Shown here piece after piece: positions 1 through 8,869 of a DNA stretch of 64,000 nt (the stretch's first letter is position 1; each line of letters opens with the position of its first letter). Both the position numbers and the translations under genes were made by a program. The notes under the pieces were generated by a model. That model was not told the origin of the DNA. It saw only the letters and a list, made by a program, of their open reading frames with translations, and did no database searches. Source of the DNA: Vallitalea maricola (lineage in GTDB: Bacteria; Bacillota; Clostridia; Lachnospirales; Vallitaleaceae); the NCBI RefSeq assembly GCF_036985595.1, contig NZ_BTPU01000061.1, positions 13,959 to 77,958 on the forward strand, in the 5' to 3' direction.

Positions 1-743
1 CTCTCTTGACCATCAATAGTAATCATAATATCGTCATTCCAACTCTTTCTGTTATTTTCTAGTGAAATATTAACTACATCGTTTTTTGAAAGTACAATAC
101 TTCTAGACATCAATGTATGAGGACATATAGGAGTTATAACCATCATCTCATTCTTAGGGTCCAATATAGGACCTCCAGCAGACAAATTATATGCTGTAGA
201 ACCTGTAGGTGTGGAAACTATTATACCGTCTGCAGAATAATTGTTAACATGTCCATCATTAACATAAATACTGTATTTCATCATTCTAGATATAGACGTT
301 CTAGCTATTACAATGTCATTTAATGCAACCCCTATTAAATCTTCTTTATCATTAATTAATTTTTTTACATCCAACATCATTCTTCTTTGGACATAATAAT
401 CACCTTTAATGATCTTTGATAAAGTACTCAATGCATCTTTTTTTTCTACCTCAGCTAGAAAACCTAGATTACCTAGATTAACGCCAAGTATAGGCAAATC
501 ATATTTTAGCAGATTTCTTGCTGCATTAAGAATCGTTCCGTCTCCTCCTAATACAATAGCACAATCAGCATTATTATACATATCACTTTCTGGGCAGCTA
601 TATTGCTGCTTATTGATATAATTAGCTATTTGTGCTGGCAAACATATTTTACAGTCATTTTTTTCTAACCAATCAACAATTAACTTTGTTGTTTCTAGTT
701 TTTTATCCTTCGTTAGATTAGGTATTATTACAAATTTATTCAT
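1..743 (-). CDS. nadK: NAD kinase, C-terminus cut by window edge
   Basis: Phosphorylates NAD to NADP in the cytoplasm. Reading leftward from the ATG at 743, about 247 codons are open to the window edge, so only the C-terminal end is missing. Visible family motifs are GGDGT at residues 66-70, the ATP/phosphate motif, then LGVNLGNLGFLAEVE. A later segment reads NDIVIAR, then YSADGIIVSTPTGSTAYN, the NAD-binding signature. It follows tlyA on the same strand with about 90 bp between them, the usual tlyA-nadK order in Clostridia (recN and argR often follow). Identification is firm because two independent signature motifs are intact. Confidence 0.93.
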   Translation of the reverse strand, partial: MNKFVIIPNLTKDKKLETTKLIVDWLEKNDCKICLPAQIANYINKQQYSCPESDMYNNADCAIVLGGDGTILNAARNLLKYDLPILGVNLGNLGFLAEVEKKDALSTLSKIIKGDYYVQRRMMLDVKKLINDKEDLIGVALNDIVIARTSISRMMKYSIYVNDGHVNNYSADGIIVSTPTGSTAYNLSAGGPILDPKNEMMVITPICPHTLMSRSIVLSKNDVVNISLENNRKSWNDDIMITIDGQE

Positions 744-835
744 AAAACCATCCTTCTATAATTCAGGAAATACTTATTTTACAGAATTCTATTAGAATCT
801 CATATTCATTTCCTAAATAATGGCACATTTATATT

Positions 836-1648
836 TTATAATTTTTCGTGAGCTTTATCAACTACTGTTTTTACAATACCCATAATTTCTTCATCATCCA
901 TTGTTGATTGCCCTTCAGTAGTCAGGTAAAGCAAATACTCTATATTTCCTTCTGGACCTTTTATTGGTGAAAAACTTAAATCTTTTATGGAGAAATCTAT
1001 TGACAAAACATATTTCATAATCTTCATAATAACTTCTTCGTGAACAGCTCTATCTCTTACAACACCTTTTTTTCCAACTTTCTCTCTTCCAGCTTCAAAT
1101 TGTGGTTTTATAAGACAAACCATCTCACTATTTTCACTCATCAATTTTTTAACAGGTTCCAATACCTTGGTTAAAGATATAAAAGAAACATCTATGGAGA
1201 CAAAATCAACTTCATCATCCAACATATCTTTTGTAACATAACGAACATTGGTTTTTTCCATACATACAACCCGTTCATCCTGTCTTAATTTCCAAGCAAA
1301 TTGTCCATATCCAACATCAATGGAATATACTTTCTTAGCACCACTTTGAAGCATACAATCAGTGAAACCACCTGTCGAAGCTCCTACATCAGCACATATT
1401 TTGTTTTCGAGTTTCAATCCAAATTCTTTTACAGCTTTATCTAATTTCAATCCTCCACGGCTTACATATGGATTAGGGTTCTTCTTTACAATTATTTCTG
1501 ACTTAATATCAAATTTGGTACCTGGTTTATCTTCCCTTTCCCCACCTACAAAAACATTTCCAGTCATAATAATTGATTTTGCTTTTTCTCTTGAATCAGC
1601 AAGACCCCTATTGAATAGTAATATATCAAGTCTTTCTTTTTGTACCAT
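836..1648 (-). CDS. tlyA: TlyA family rRNA 2'-O-methyltransferase (S4 + FtsJ domains)
   Basis: Family members methylate ribose 2'-O positions of rRNA and are also called hemolysin A. The N-terminal ~60 residues form an S4 RNA-binding domain (starting KERLDILLFNRGLADSREKA). They are followed by an FtsJ/RrmJ-type SAM fold with DVGASTGGFTDCML as the SAM-binding loop and FEAGREKVGKKGVVRD downstream. Length (about 270 aa) is normal. I chose the ATG at 1648 (MVQKERLD) because the family starts there; an ATG four codons upstream has its GGAAGG only one base away. It sits downstream of dxs, as in many Firmicutes isoprenoid loci. Confidence 0.93.
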   Translation of the reverse strand: MVQKERLDILLFNRGLADSREKAKSIIMTGNVFVGGEREDKPGTKFDIKSEIIVKKNPNPYVSRGGLKLDKAVKEFGLKLENKICADVGASTGGFTDCMLQSGAKKVYSIDVGYGQFAWKLRQDERVVCMEKTNVRYVTKDMLDDEVDFVSIDVSFISLTKVLEPVKKLMSENSEMVCLIKPQFEAGREKVGKKGVVRDRAVHEEVIMKIMKYVLSIDFSIKDLSFSPIKGPEGNIEYLLYLTTEGQSTMDDEEIMGIVKTVVDKAHEKL

Positions 1649-1695
1649 AACTATATACATTCCTTCCGTTAAAGCAAATTCTTAGTGTATATATT

Positions 1696-3579
1696 TTACT
1701 TATTCACGTATGTCATAATCCTATTATATATACTTTCTTCATCTAACTTACATAATTTTATTAATTCATCTCTTTTACCATGTTGTATAAAATCATCTTC
1801 TATACCTATACATACAACTTTTGCATTAACTTGGGTATCAGATACAAATTTTACAACATTATTCCCATATCCACCAGAAATAACATTTTCCTCAATAGTG
1901 AATATATAATCATGGCTATTTGCAATCTCTTCAATTAATTCTTTATCAATAGGCTTAACAAATCTAGCATTAATCAGTGTACACAGAATATCATTCTCTT
2001 CTAGCATAGCAGAAACGTTATATGCTGTCTGTGTCAAGGTTCCAACACCGATAATAGCTATCTTACTGCCTCTTTTAATAATCTCACTTTTTCCATAAGT
2101 TATTTCTTCATTATATTCTTTTAATTCATTTGAAGCTTTACCCTTAGGATATCTTATGGCTATAGGTGCTTCATAGTCTACAGCAAATTTAATCATAGAT
2201 TGTAATTCACTTTTATTTTTTGGAGCCATTACTGTCATATTGGGCATATGGCTCAAAAATGATATGTCAAATATACCTTGATGGGTTTCACCATCCTCAC
2301 CTACCAAACCTGCTCTATCAATTGCAAATACTACTGGTAGGCGCTGCATACAGACATCGTGTATAATCTGATCATAAGCTCTCTGTAAGAATGATGAGTA
2401 TAAAGCTACTACAGGTTTAATGCCACTAGCTGCAAGTCCGGCTGCATAAGTTACTGCATGTTGTTCAGCTATCCCAACATCAATGAATTTATCAGGATAT
2501 TTTCTTGCGAATTTATCAAGCCCTGTACCTTCTGGCATCGCAGCTGATATTGCTACTAAACCTTTCTTATTATTATCTGCTATATCAATAAGTGTATCAC
2601 CAAGTACTTTTGAATACGTGTCTGTAGAAGGTATATTCTTAGGTCTGCCATTTTTTATATAGAATGGTTTAGTTCCATGATATTTGGTAGGATTCAGTTC
2701 TGCCGGTTTATATCCCTTACCTTTTATTGTGTTAACATGTATGAGTACTGGCTCATTTAGTCTTTTAGCTTGATTGAGTGTTTTTATTAATGCAGATATG
2801 TTATGTCCATCTATTGGACCTAGATAAGTAAATCCTAATTCTTCAAATAGCATTCCAGGTATGACCAACTGTTTGATACCAGATTTGACATCTCTTATGA
2901 CCTTAACAACTTCCTTACCTATTCTAGGAATTTTAGTAAGTGCTTTTTCAACTTCTTCTTTCATTTCTTTATATACTGTATCTGTTCTTATTGTATCTAA
3001 ATAAGATGATAACCCACCTACGTTTCTGGATATAGACATTTGATTATCATTTAGTATCACAATAAAATTAGAATCTAGCCTTCCAGCATTATTTAATGCT
3101 TCAAAAGCCATTCCACCTGTCATAGATCCATCACCTATTATAGGTACCACATAATTATTTTCATTCAACAATTCTCTAGCTTTTGCGAAACCAAGGGCAG
3201 CTGATATAGATGTTGAGCTATGCCCTGTTTCAAATATATCATGTTCGCTTTCTGCTCTTTTTGGGAATCCACTTAATCCTTGAAATTTTCTAACAGTCTT
3301 AATCTCTTCTTTTCTACCAGTAATCATCTTATGGATATAAGTCTGATGTCCTACATCCCATATCAATTTATCGTATGGTGAATTAAAGCAATAATGAAGT
3401 GCTAATGTTAACTCTACAACTCCTAAATTCGAACTTAAATGTCCGCCAGTATTACTTACTACTTTTATCAGATATTCTCTGAGTTCTTTTGCTAGTGTGT
3501 TCAATTGGTCTATTTCTAAAGCTTTAATATCACTAGGGCTACTAATCCCATCTAATATTTCGTTCACTATTTTCAACAC
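1696..3579 (-). CDS. dxs: 1-deoxy-D-xylulose-5-phosphate synthase
   Basis: Condenses pyruvate and glyceraldehyde 3-phosphate with thiamine diphosphate, the first step of the MEP isoprenoid pathway. The 627-residue length is typical. The TPP-binding loop GDGSMTGGMAFEALNNAG starts near residue 149, and the catalytic-glutamate segment IAEQHAVTYAAGLA is present in the pyrimidine-binding domain. A transketolase C-terminal domain follows. The start is not certain: GTG at 3579 overlaps the AAAGGTG ribosome site, and a GTG at 3567 is better spaced. It lies immediately downstream of oapA and shares the neighbourhood with ispA, the later isoprenoid enzyme. Confidence 0.96.
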   Translation of the reverse strand: MLKIVNEILDGISSPSDIKALEIDQLNTLAKELREYLIKVVSNTGGHLSSNLGVVELTLALHYCFNSPYDKLIWDVGHQTYIHKMITGRKEEIKTVRKFQGLSGFPKRAESEHDIFETGHSSTSISAALGFAKARELLNENNYVVPIIGDGSMTGGMAFEALNNAGRLDSNFIVILNDNQMSISRNVGGLSSYLDTIRTDTVYKEMKEEVEKALTKIPRIGKEVVKVIRDVKSGIKQLVIPGMLFEELGFTYLGPIDGHNISALIKTLNQAKRLNEPVLIHVNTIKGKGYKPAELNPTKYHGTKPFYIKNGRPKNIPSTDTYSKVLGDTLIDIADNNKKGLVAISAAMPEGTGLDKFARKYPDKFIDVGIAEQHAVTYAAGLAASGIKPVVALYSSFLQRAYDQIIHDVCMQRLPVVFAIDRAGLVGEDGETHQGIFDISFLSHMPNMTVMAPKNKSELQSMIKFAVDYEAPIAIRYPKGKASNELKEYNEEITYGKSEIIKRGSKIAIIGVGTLTQTAYNVSAMLEENDILCTLINARFVKPIDKELIEEIANSHDYIFTIEENVISGGYGNNVVKFVSDTQVNAKVVCIGIEDDFIQHGKRDELIKLCKLDEESIYNRIMTYVNK

Positions 3580-3596
3580 CTTTACTTATCTTTAAT

Positions 3597-4178
3597 TTAT
3601 TTGTTTTTGTTTTGCTTCCTGAACAGGCTATAAATTACACCTAATTTATAAACTATCAAGTTAGAGTGCCTTAGTGCAATTTCTTTACCTATAGCTTTAC
3701 CCCCTACTGTAATAGCAGCAATCACCCCAGTAAGAAGTACATTAATGATAGTATCTTGTATGGAAAATTTAGCTACTAATTTGAGAACAATGACTCCAGT
3801 AGCGAGTCCTGATATAATACCAGATATATCTCCAATTACATCATTAAAGAAATTAGCTACAGCTCCAGCATTCCTAATAATAGTTATACTTTCTTTAGAA
3901 CCTCTTACCTTACTCGCAGCCATTGAATGAAACGGTGTTTCTTCCGCTGCAGTAACCGCAATACCTAGCAAATCAAAAAATATACCTAACAATACTATTA
4001 TTAATACAATAAAAATAGCACCGTATAGGCTTACATTGTCCATAAGTACTAGTGCAATATATCCAAGTAGTATGGCTGTTATTAACGTAATGACTGTTAT
4101 TATTCCAATCCAAAAAGTATTTATTTTTTTATGTGTATATAAACTCCTAAACTTTACTTTAGTTTTATTTTTACTCAA
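3597..4178 (-). CDS. oapA: OLE-associated membrane protein OapA
   Basis: Known role: OapA binds the large OLE RNA and brings it to the membrane; loss of this complex sensitises Bacillus halodurans to alcohol, cold and Mg2+ stress. The 193-residue protein has a basic N-terminus, then hydrophobic segments near residues 22-48, 52-75, 112-135 and 145-162, and a basic C-terminus. A DxxxD motif is visible in FFNDVIGDISG, matching the acidic motif reported for the family. The start is TTG with GAGG upstream. Identification rests on membrane topology, length, the DxxxD motif and its position directly after the OLE-type RNA and before dxs, the gene order described for B. halodurans. Confidence 0.85.
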   Translation of the reverse strand: MSKNKTKVKFRSLYTHKKINTFWIGIITVITLITAILLGYIALVLMDNVSLYGAIFIVLIIVLLGIFFDLLGIAVTAAEETPFHSMAASKVRGSKESITIIRNAGAVANFFNDVIGDISGIISGLATGVIVLKLVAKFSIQDTIINVLLTGVIAAITVGGKAIGKEIALRHSNLIVYKLGVIYSLFRKQNKNK

Positions 4179-4240
4179 ATTATTATACCTCGATTTTTCT
4201 TATGAAATATTTTATTATGTAATTTAGTATTAACATGAAT

Positions 4241-4840
4241 TAATACTAAAGATAGCAAATTTAGTAAATTTTGCGGCTTATAGTCCAGCAGGTTTTCCCG
4301 AATTAATACTTTTTTGTCGCCAAAAAAGTGGTTCCCCATTAAATTAATTCCTACTATGTCACCATAAGTAGCGCTAGATCACCTTACAACCACACTGTAA
4401 TCCTAAATAAGCTTCAAAAAATGAACAGCCTAGGAGTTTTCCTCAGTGATACCATTTAATCCCTAGCCTCTTTAGCGAAAAAAAGTTTCAAGTAACAATA
4501 TCTGCTTCACTTTTGGCCAAAAGTTTTGCTCTTAAATTACTATTCCCTTTATTTCACGCAAGGCAGGCTACTCTGTCCACAGCTTTCGCCGCATGACAGG
4601 TTTACTCCCGCGCCGTAGATAACTGTATCTAACAGTTTCCACATACGCAGGTCTCCACGACAAAAGGGTCCACGCCCACATGCCATTGTGGATCGCCCTT
4701 ATGTCTTAACTCCCAGCATAAGCCCGCGACTGGGCGTCACCAGCCAACACCAGGAACTTCATCGATATGCCCTTTTACGGATTTTTAGGCCCGTCTTCGA
4801 GATTAATGGTACCAACTAGGATACTGCATCTTTAGTATAT
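4241..4840 (-). ncRNA. ole: OLE (ornate large extremophilic) RNA
   Basis: A block of about 600 nt without coding capacity is visibly GC-richer than its surroundings and lies between the divergent-PAP2/ispA genes and oapA. The ends of the minus-strand transcript can pair: TACTAAAGAT near 4837-4828 is perfectly complementary to ATCTTTAGTA near 4253-4244, giving a closing helix and a length close to the roughly 610 nt usual for OLE. Several internal hairpins are visible, for example the CACTTTTTTGGCGACAAAAAAGTA region around 4305-4330. Family, position and the adjacent oapA gene agree. Exact ends are inferred from the closing helix, not from a mapped transcript. Confidence 0.88.
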
Positions 4841-4934
4841 CCAATAATATATCATATTTAAAAATAAATCAAGTATCATTAATTAACAAATTTACAAATC
4901 TATATATTTATTTTAACATTTATTACCATTAAAA

Positions 4935-5378
4935 TTAATTGATTAATAGAGCTATAACAATACCTAAAGCAGCTCCAACTAATACTTCCATATATGTATG
5001 TCCAAGCAATTCTTTTAACTGTCCATCAATCTTTAATCTGTAAGACCCTAAGGCTTCAACAATGTTATTGATTGCTTTTGCTTGCTTACCTGCTGCCATT
5101 CTGACTCCAGCAGCGTCATACATTACAATAAAAGATATTATCATCAATCCTCCGAATATAGGATCATTATAGCCTAATAATTCCCCAACTGAGAAAGTCG
5201 CTGCCATGACTGAGGCTGTATGAGAACTAGGCATACCCCCAGAACCCATAATTCTATCCATTCTAATTTTCCTTGTTTTTATTAGACATGTAAAGAATTT
5301 AATACCCTGTGAAACAAACCAAGCAATAATTGCAGCTAATAAAACTCTATTCTCTGTAATAGTATAAAAGTTTTCCAC
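4935..5378 (-). CDS. Divergent PAP2 (DUF212) family membrane protein
   Basis: Small integral membrane protein of the divergent PAP2 group (B. subtilis YuiD-like). Members resemble acid phosphatases acting on lipid phosphates, but their substrate is unproven. The family signature GSGGMPSSHTASVMAA is intact, followed by a conserved YDAAGVR segment and GHTYMEVLVGAALG near the C-terminus. Three or four hydrophobic segments span the ~147 residues. It starts one or a few bases after ispA; GTG at 5378 is the best-spaced start behind GAGGTG, with TTG 5381 possible. Location in an isoprenoid cluster suggests a prenyl-phosphate substrate, which is inference. Confidence 0.85.
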   Translation of the reverse strand: MENFYTITENRVLLAAIIAWFVSQGIKFFTCLIKTRKIRMDRIMGSGGMPSSHTASVMAATFSVGELLGYNDPIFGGLMIISFIVMYDAAGVRMAAGKQAKAINNIVEALGSYRLKIDGQLKELLGHTYMEVLVGAALGIVIALLIN

Positions 5379-5388
5379 CAAATACACC

Positions 5389-6297
5389 TCATTTTTTTCT
5401 GTTTCTCAGATAAAAAATAAATTCTTCCAAAAATTCTTTTTCACTGCTATCAAAACTCTTTAAACTATCTAAGGCTTTTTCAATTAATTCATTAACTATC
5501 TGCCTTGATTCATCAATACCATTTATAGTTACATAAGTATTTTTACCATTCTTATTATCACTACCAACTTGTTTTCCTAGTTCTTCTGTTGTACTAACAA
5601 TGTCTAGTATATCATCTTGAATCTGGAATGCTAATCCAATACATCTACCAATCTTTCTAAAAGTTTCTACTTTTTGCATACTACCATTAGCAAGTACTGC
5701 TCCCGCAGTTAGAGAAGCTTCTATTATAGCAGAAGTTTTATGAATATGAATATAGTTAATAACATCCATAGTGATATCATTTTGTATGACATCTGCTACT
5801 TGTCCACCAATCATTCCTTTTACTCCAGAGGCTTTTCCTATTTCTTTACAAGCTGTTAATTTTTGCTTAGCTTTGACCTTATTATCTTTTAAGCAAGCAT
5901 CAATCATTATTTCGTAGGCACTATTAAGAAGACCATCTCCAGCTAAAATAGCTATATCTTCGCCATATTTTTTATGACAAGTCAATATACCTCTTCTGTA
6001 ATCATCATTATCCATAGCAGGTAAGTCATCATGAATCAAAGAATATGTGTGAATCATCTCCATAGCTGCCATAAATGCTTCTATTTCTCTTATATTGTTA
6101 CCACCGCATATTTTATATGCCTCCATCATTAATATAGGGCGTATTCTCTTTCCATTTGCCATTAGGCTGTACTTCATTGCATTATAAACAACATGGTCAT
6201 ATGCTGAAGTATTTTCTGGCATATATTTCAATAATATCTTTTCTACTACTTTCTGTTTATCTTTTAGCTCATTACTAAAATTCATTACTCTGTTCAT
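5389..6297 (-). CDS. ispA: Polyprenyl (geranyl/farnesyl) diphosphate synthase
   Basis: Chain-elongating trans-prenyltransferase of about 302 residues that makes C10-C15 allylic diphosphates. Both Asp-rich Mg2+ motifs are present: DDLPAMDNDDYRRG (first, DDxxxxD type near residue 92) and DDILDIVSTTEELGK (second, near 235), plus GGQVADV between them. It follows xseB by about 30 bp and precedes the PAP2-like gene without a gap, so the xseA-xseB-ispA run is probably one transcript. Confidence 0.95.
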   Translation of the reverse strand: MNRVMNFSNELKDKQKVVEKILLKYMPENTSAYDHVVYNAMKYSLMANGKRIRPILMMEAYKICGGNNIREIEAFMAAMEMIHTYSLIHDDLPAMDNDDYRRGILTCHKKYGEDIAILAGDGLLNSAYEIMIDACLKDNKVKAKQKLTACKEIGKASGVKGMIGGQVADVIQNDITMDVINYIHIHKTSAIIEASLTAGAVLANGSMQKVETFRKIGRCIGLAFQIQDDILDIVSTTEELGKQVGSDNKNGKNTYVTINGIDESRQIVNELIEKALDSLKSFDSSEKEFLEEFIFYLRNRKK

Positions 6298-6326
6298 TTC
6301 CTTCCGTAAATAACATTACACAATCC

Positions 6327-6518
6327 TTAGTTTTCATTTTGTACAACTTCAATTTCTTTTTCTACTTTATCAATCTTGTTATTACACTCTTTTAAAAACA
6401 TCATGCCTTGTTTATATAGTTCTAGACTTTCTTCAAGAGTTGTTTCTCCTGACTCCAATCGTTCAACTATTTTTTCTAAGCTGTCCAAATTCTCTTGAAA
6501 AGTTAATTTATTACTCAT
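6327..6518 (-). CDS. xseB: Exodeoxyribonuclease VII small subunit
   Basis: Small helical subunit that binds XseA to form exonuclease VII, which degrades single-stranded DNA. The family pattern FQENLDSLEKIVERLESG...LEESLELYKQGM is complete in about 63 residues. I take the ATG at 6518 (MSNKLTF) with GGGG five bases upstream. This start overlaps the end of xseA by 8 bp, consistent with coupled translation. Confidence 0.95.
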   Translation of the reverse strand: MSNKLTFQENLDSLEKIVERLESGETTLEESLELYKQGMMFLKECNNKIDKVEKEIEVVQNEN

Positions 6519-7731
6519 AACTACCCCACTTTCCACTTTCTATATTCTTAACTTCAGCCTCTATTTTTCCATCATGTAATTGTATTAATAGAGTCTCTCC
6601 CATATTGACATCCGTTATACTTTTAACCTGTCCATCAGTGTTTTCTATATAAGAATAACCTTTTTCTAAATTGGTTATTGGAGATAATACACTTAATTTG
6701 TTTTGTAACAGACTTACATAGTTTTTATTATTATTAATCAATTCCTTAATTCTTCTATTTAATCTATCTTCAAATTCTGTTATATATTGTCTTTCCTTTA
6801 ATACTCTCATTGATGGACTATTAAAGTCAAGTTTTATTTTATTTAGTTGGGTAGCTTTTATGCAGGATTCAATCTTGTTATTCATACTATTAGTAAGCTT
6901 ATAATTGTATTTTTCTAATATACCATCTATTTCATCAAAAGCTGGGATAGCAAGTTCAGCTGCTGCTGAAGGGGTTGGTGCTCTAAGGTCAGAAGTAAAA
7001 TCTGATATTGTAAAATCTGTTTCATGTCCTACAGCCGATATTATTGGAGTATTAGCTTCATAAATAGCTTTTGCGACTATCTCTTCATTAAAAGCCCATA
7101 GATCCTCTATGGAACCTCCACCTCTACCAATAATAATAACATCAACATCGGTAACCCTATCAAGATATTTTATACCTTTTACAATATTATTTGCCGCTCC
7201 CTCTCCTTGAACAAGGGATGGGTATAACACAAGTCCTATATATGGATTTCTTCGTTTTGATACATTGATTATATCACGAACAGCTGCTCCCGTATCAGAA
7301 GTTACTATACCTACTCTTCTTGGATATCTGGATATCTTCTTTTTATTATCCGAATCAAAATATCCTTTTATCTGGAGATTGTCTTTTAATATCTCAAATT
7401 TCTTATACAAATCTCCCATACCATCTGATTTTATTTGTTGTACATAAAGCTGGAATGTCCCTGCTCTTTCATATACTGAAATATAACCTCTGGCAGTAAT
7501 ATTAATTCCATCTCTTAGCTCACATTCTACAAAATCACGATAGTTCTTGAATACAACACAGGATATTGCACTATTATTATCTTTCAAAGTAAAATAGACG
7601 TGTCCTGAACGATGTATTTTGCAATTGGAAACTTCACCTTTTATCCAAATATCATTGATGACATAATCATTCACAAATATTTTCTTTATATAGGCATTTA
7701 CCTGTGATACTGAAAAAATACTTTTTTTCAT
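6511..7731 (-). CDS. xseA: Exodeoxyribonuclease VII large subunit
   Basis: Catalytic subunit of exonuclease VII. The N-terminal OB-fold (ISVSQVNAYIKKIF then WIKGEVSNCK) recognises single-stranded DNA. The central nuclease region contains GRGGGSIEDLWAFNEE, AVGHETDFTISDF and RAPTPSAAAELA, the hallmark motifs. A coiled C-terminal region follows. The GAGGTG ribosome site six bases before the ATG at 7731 fixes the start as MKKSIF. It lies between nusB and xseB in the standard Firmicutes order. Confidence 0.96.
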   Translation of the reverse strand: MKKSIFSVSQVNAYIKKIFVNDYVINDIWIKGEVSNCKIHRSGHVYFTLKDNNSAISCVVFKNYRDFVECELRDGINITARGYISVYERAGTFQLYVQQIKSDGMGDLYKKFEILKDNLQIKGYFDSDNKKKISRYPRRVGIVTSDTGAAVRDIINVSKRRNPYIGLVLYPSLVQGEGAANNIVKGIKYLDRVTDVDVIIIGRGGGSIEDLWAFNEEIVAKAIYEANTPIISAVGHETDFTISDFTSDLRAPTPSAAAELAIPAFDEIDGILEKYNYKLTNSMNNKIESCIKATQLNKIKLDFNSPSMRVLKERQYITEFEDRLNRRIKELINNNKNYVSLLQNKLSVLSPITNLEKGYSYIENTDGQVKSITDVNMGETLLIQLHDGKIEAEVKNIESGKWGSYE

Positions 7732-7745
7732 TAATATCACCTCTA

Positions 7746-8141
7746 TTAGTTTACAACTTTGGCAAGTATTCCATTAATGAATGATGGTGAATGGTCGCCA
7801 CCATATTTCTTAGCAATTTCTATTGCTTCATTAATTGCTACATTAGTAGGGATATCTTCGTCAAATTTTATTTCATAGATAGCAACTCTTAAAATACTTA
7901 CATCTACTTTGGACATTCTGCTTATGGACCATTTCTCAGCATTCTTATTAATCATTTCATCTATAGATTCTAATTTTTCAAATATAGATATAGCTTTATG
8001 TTTTATATATTCTTTAGCAGTATCACTTGTTTCAAGCTCGTTAAGATATACTCCTACTCTATCAGTAAATCTTTCTTCTTCATTAAATTCAATAGCAAAT
8101 ACTAGTTTAAAAATATGCTCTCTCATGATCCTTCTGTTCAT
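7746..8141 (-). CDS. nusB: Transcription antitermination factor NusB
   Basis: All-helical RNA-binding factor of 131 residues that works with NusE in rRNA antitermination. The family pattern at the C-terminus, IPTNVAINEAIEIAKKYGGDHSPSFINGILAKV, is clear when read in parts (VAINEAIEIAKKY, SPSFINGILAK). AGGAGG lies six bases before the ATG. It is just upstream of xseA. Confidence 0.95.
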   Translation of the reverse strand: MNRRIMREHIFKLVFAIEFNEEERFTDRVGVYLNELETSDTAKEYIKHKAISIFEKLESIDEMINKNAEKWSISRMSKVDVSILRVAIYEIKFDEDIPTNVAINEAIEIAKKYGGDHSPSFINGILAKVVN

Positions 8142-8195
8142 AATATACCTCCTGGGATTAAATATATATTGAATAAATATTTTTATTACATTTTA

Positions 8196-8225
8196 ATACC
8201 CTTAAATATAAATATTTAAGGGTAT
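8196..8225. repeat. Perfect 30-bp inverted repeat upstream of nusB
   Basis: Two 14-bp arms (ATACCCTTAAATAT and its complement) flank a central AA. It sits 55-85 bp upstream of the nusB start. It has no clean U-run on either strand, so it could be an operator or a weak terminator; the true terminator of the preceding gene lies at 8265-8304. Confidence 0.6.
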
Positions 8226-8264
8226 CTTTATTATACTATATTTAGTTAATTGTACAAGCAAATA

Positions 8265-8304
8265 TTAAAAAAATTACAGTTATAACCCATTTTACTGGTT
8301 ATAA
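8265..8304 (-). terminator. Rho-independent terminator of the Asp23-family gene
   Basis: On the minus strand a TTATAACC / GGTTATAA stem with a 9-nt loop is followed a few bases later by a run of seven T. It begins within 10 bp of the stop at 8310. Confidence 0.65.
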
Positions 8305-8309
8305 TCTAT

Positions 8310-8684
8310 CTATTTGCTTTTTTCTACGTTAACACCAGCTACTCTTATGTTAATTTCATCTACTTCAAGTCCTGTCATAGTCTCTACTGCATTCTTAACT
8401 TTTTCTTGAACGTTGTTAGTTACTTCAGGAATACTGCTTCCAAAGTCAACGATCAATGAGAGTTCAAGTGAAACATCTTTTTCTCCAACATCAACTAAAA
8501 CACCTTTCGCCAAGTTCTTTTTACCAAGCATCTCAACTAAATCACCAGTAAAATTACCTACCATACCAGCTACTCCCTCTACTTCTGTAGCTGCTAACCC
8601 AGCGATTATAGCAATAACTTCATCTGCAATATGGACTTCTCCGACTTTATCTTTTTCGTGTATTTTAACTGTCTGCCTATCCAT
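8310..8684 (-). CDS. Asp23/Gls24 family envelope-stress protein
   Basis: Short (124 aa) soluble protein of the Asp23 (alkaline shock) family, similar in size and position to B. subtilis YqhY, encoded before nusB. The family features HIADEVIAIIAGLAATEVEGVAG and the C-terminal VNEINIRVAGV-like strand (VDEINIRVAGVNV) are intact. YqhY has been linked to control of fatty-acid/acetyl-CoA carboxylase metabolism in Bacillus; that role here is inference. AGGAGG precedes the ATG by eight bases. Confidence 0.9.
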   Translation of the reverse strand: MDRQTVKIHEKDKVGEVHIADEVIAIIAGLAATEVEGVAGMVGNFTGDLVEMLGKKNLAKGVLVDVGEKDVSLELSLIVDFGSSIPEVTNNVQEKVKNAVETMTGLEVDEINIRVAGVNVEKSK

Positions 8685-8869
8685 TAATTAATCCTCCTAT
8701 CTCAGCTATATTTTATTATATGAATTCATTCATGCTATTTTTAATAAAACCATTTCTAGGTTAATTATAACAAATCTTATAGGTTTTGCAAATTATTTTT
8801 TCTAATAATTTTAGGCTTCCATGTAATAGTAATCCTTACATAAAAGCCTAATATCGTTTCTATATATGT

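Noticed and set aside
4241..4840. RNase P RNA, tmRNA or a riboswitch in the GC-rich intergenic block
   Set aside because: Expected RNase P and tmRNA core sequences were not seen; size, closing helix and the oapA/dxs/ispA context fit OLE instead.
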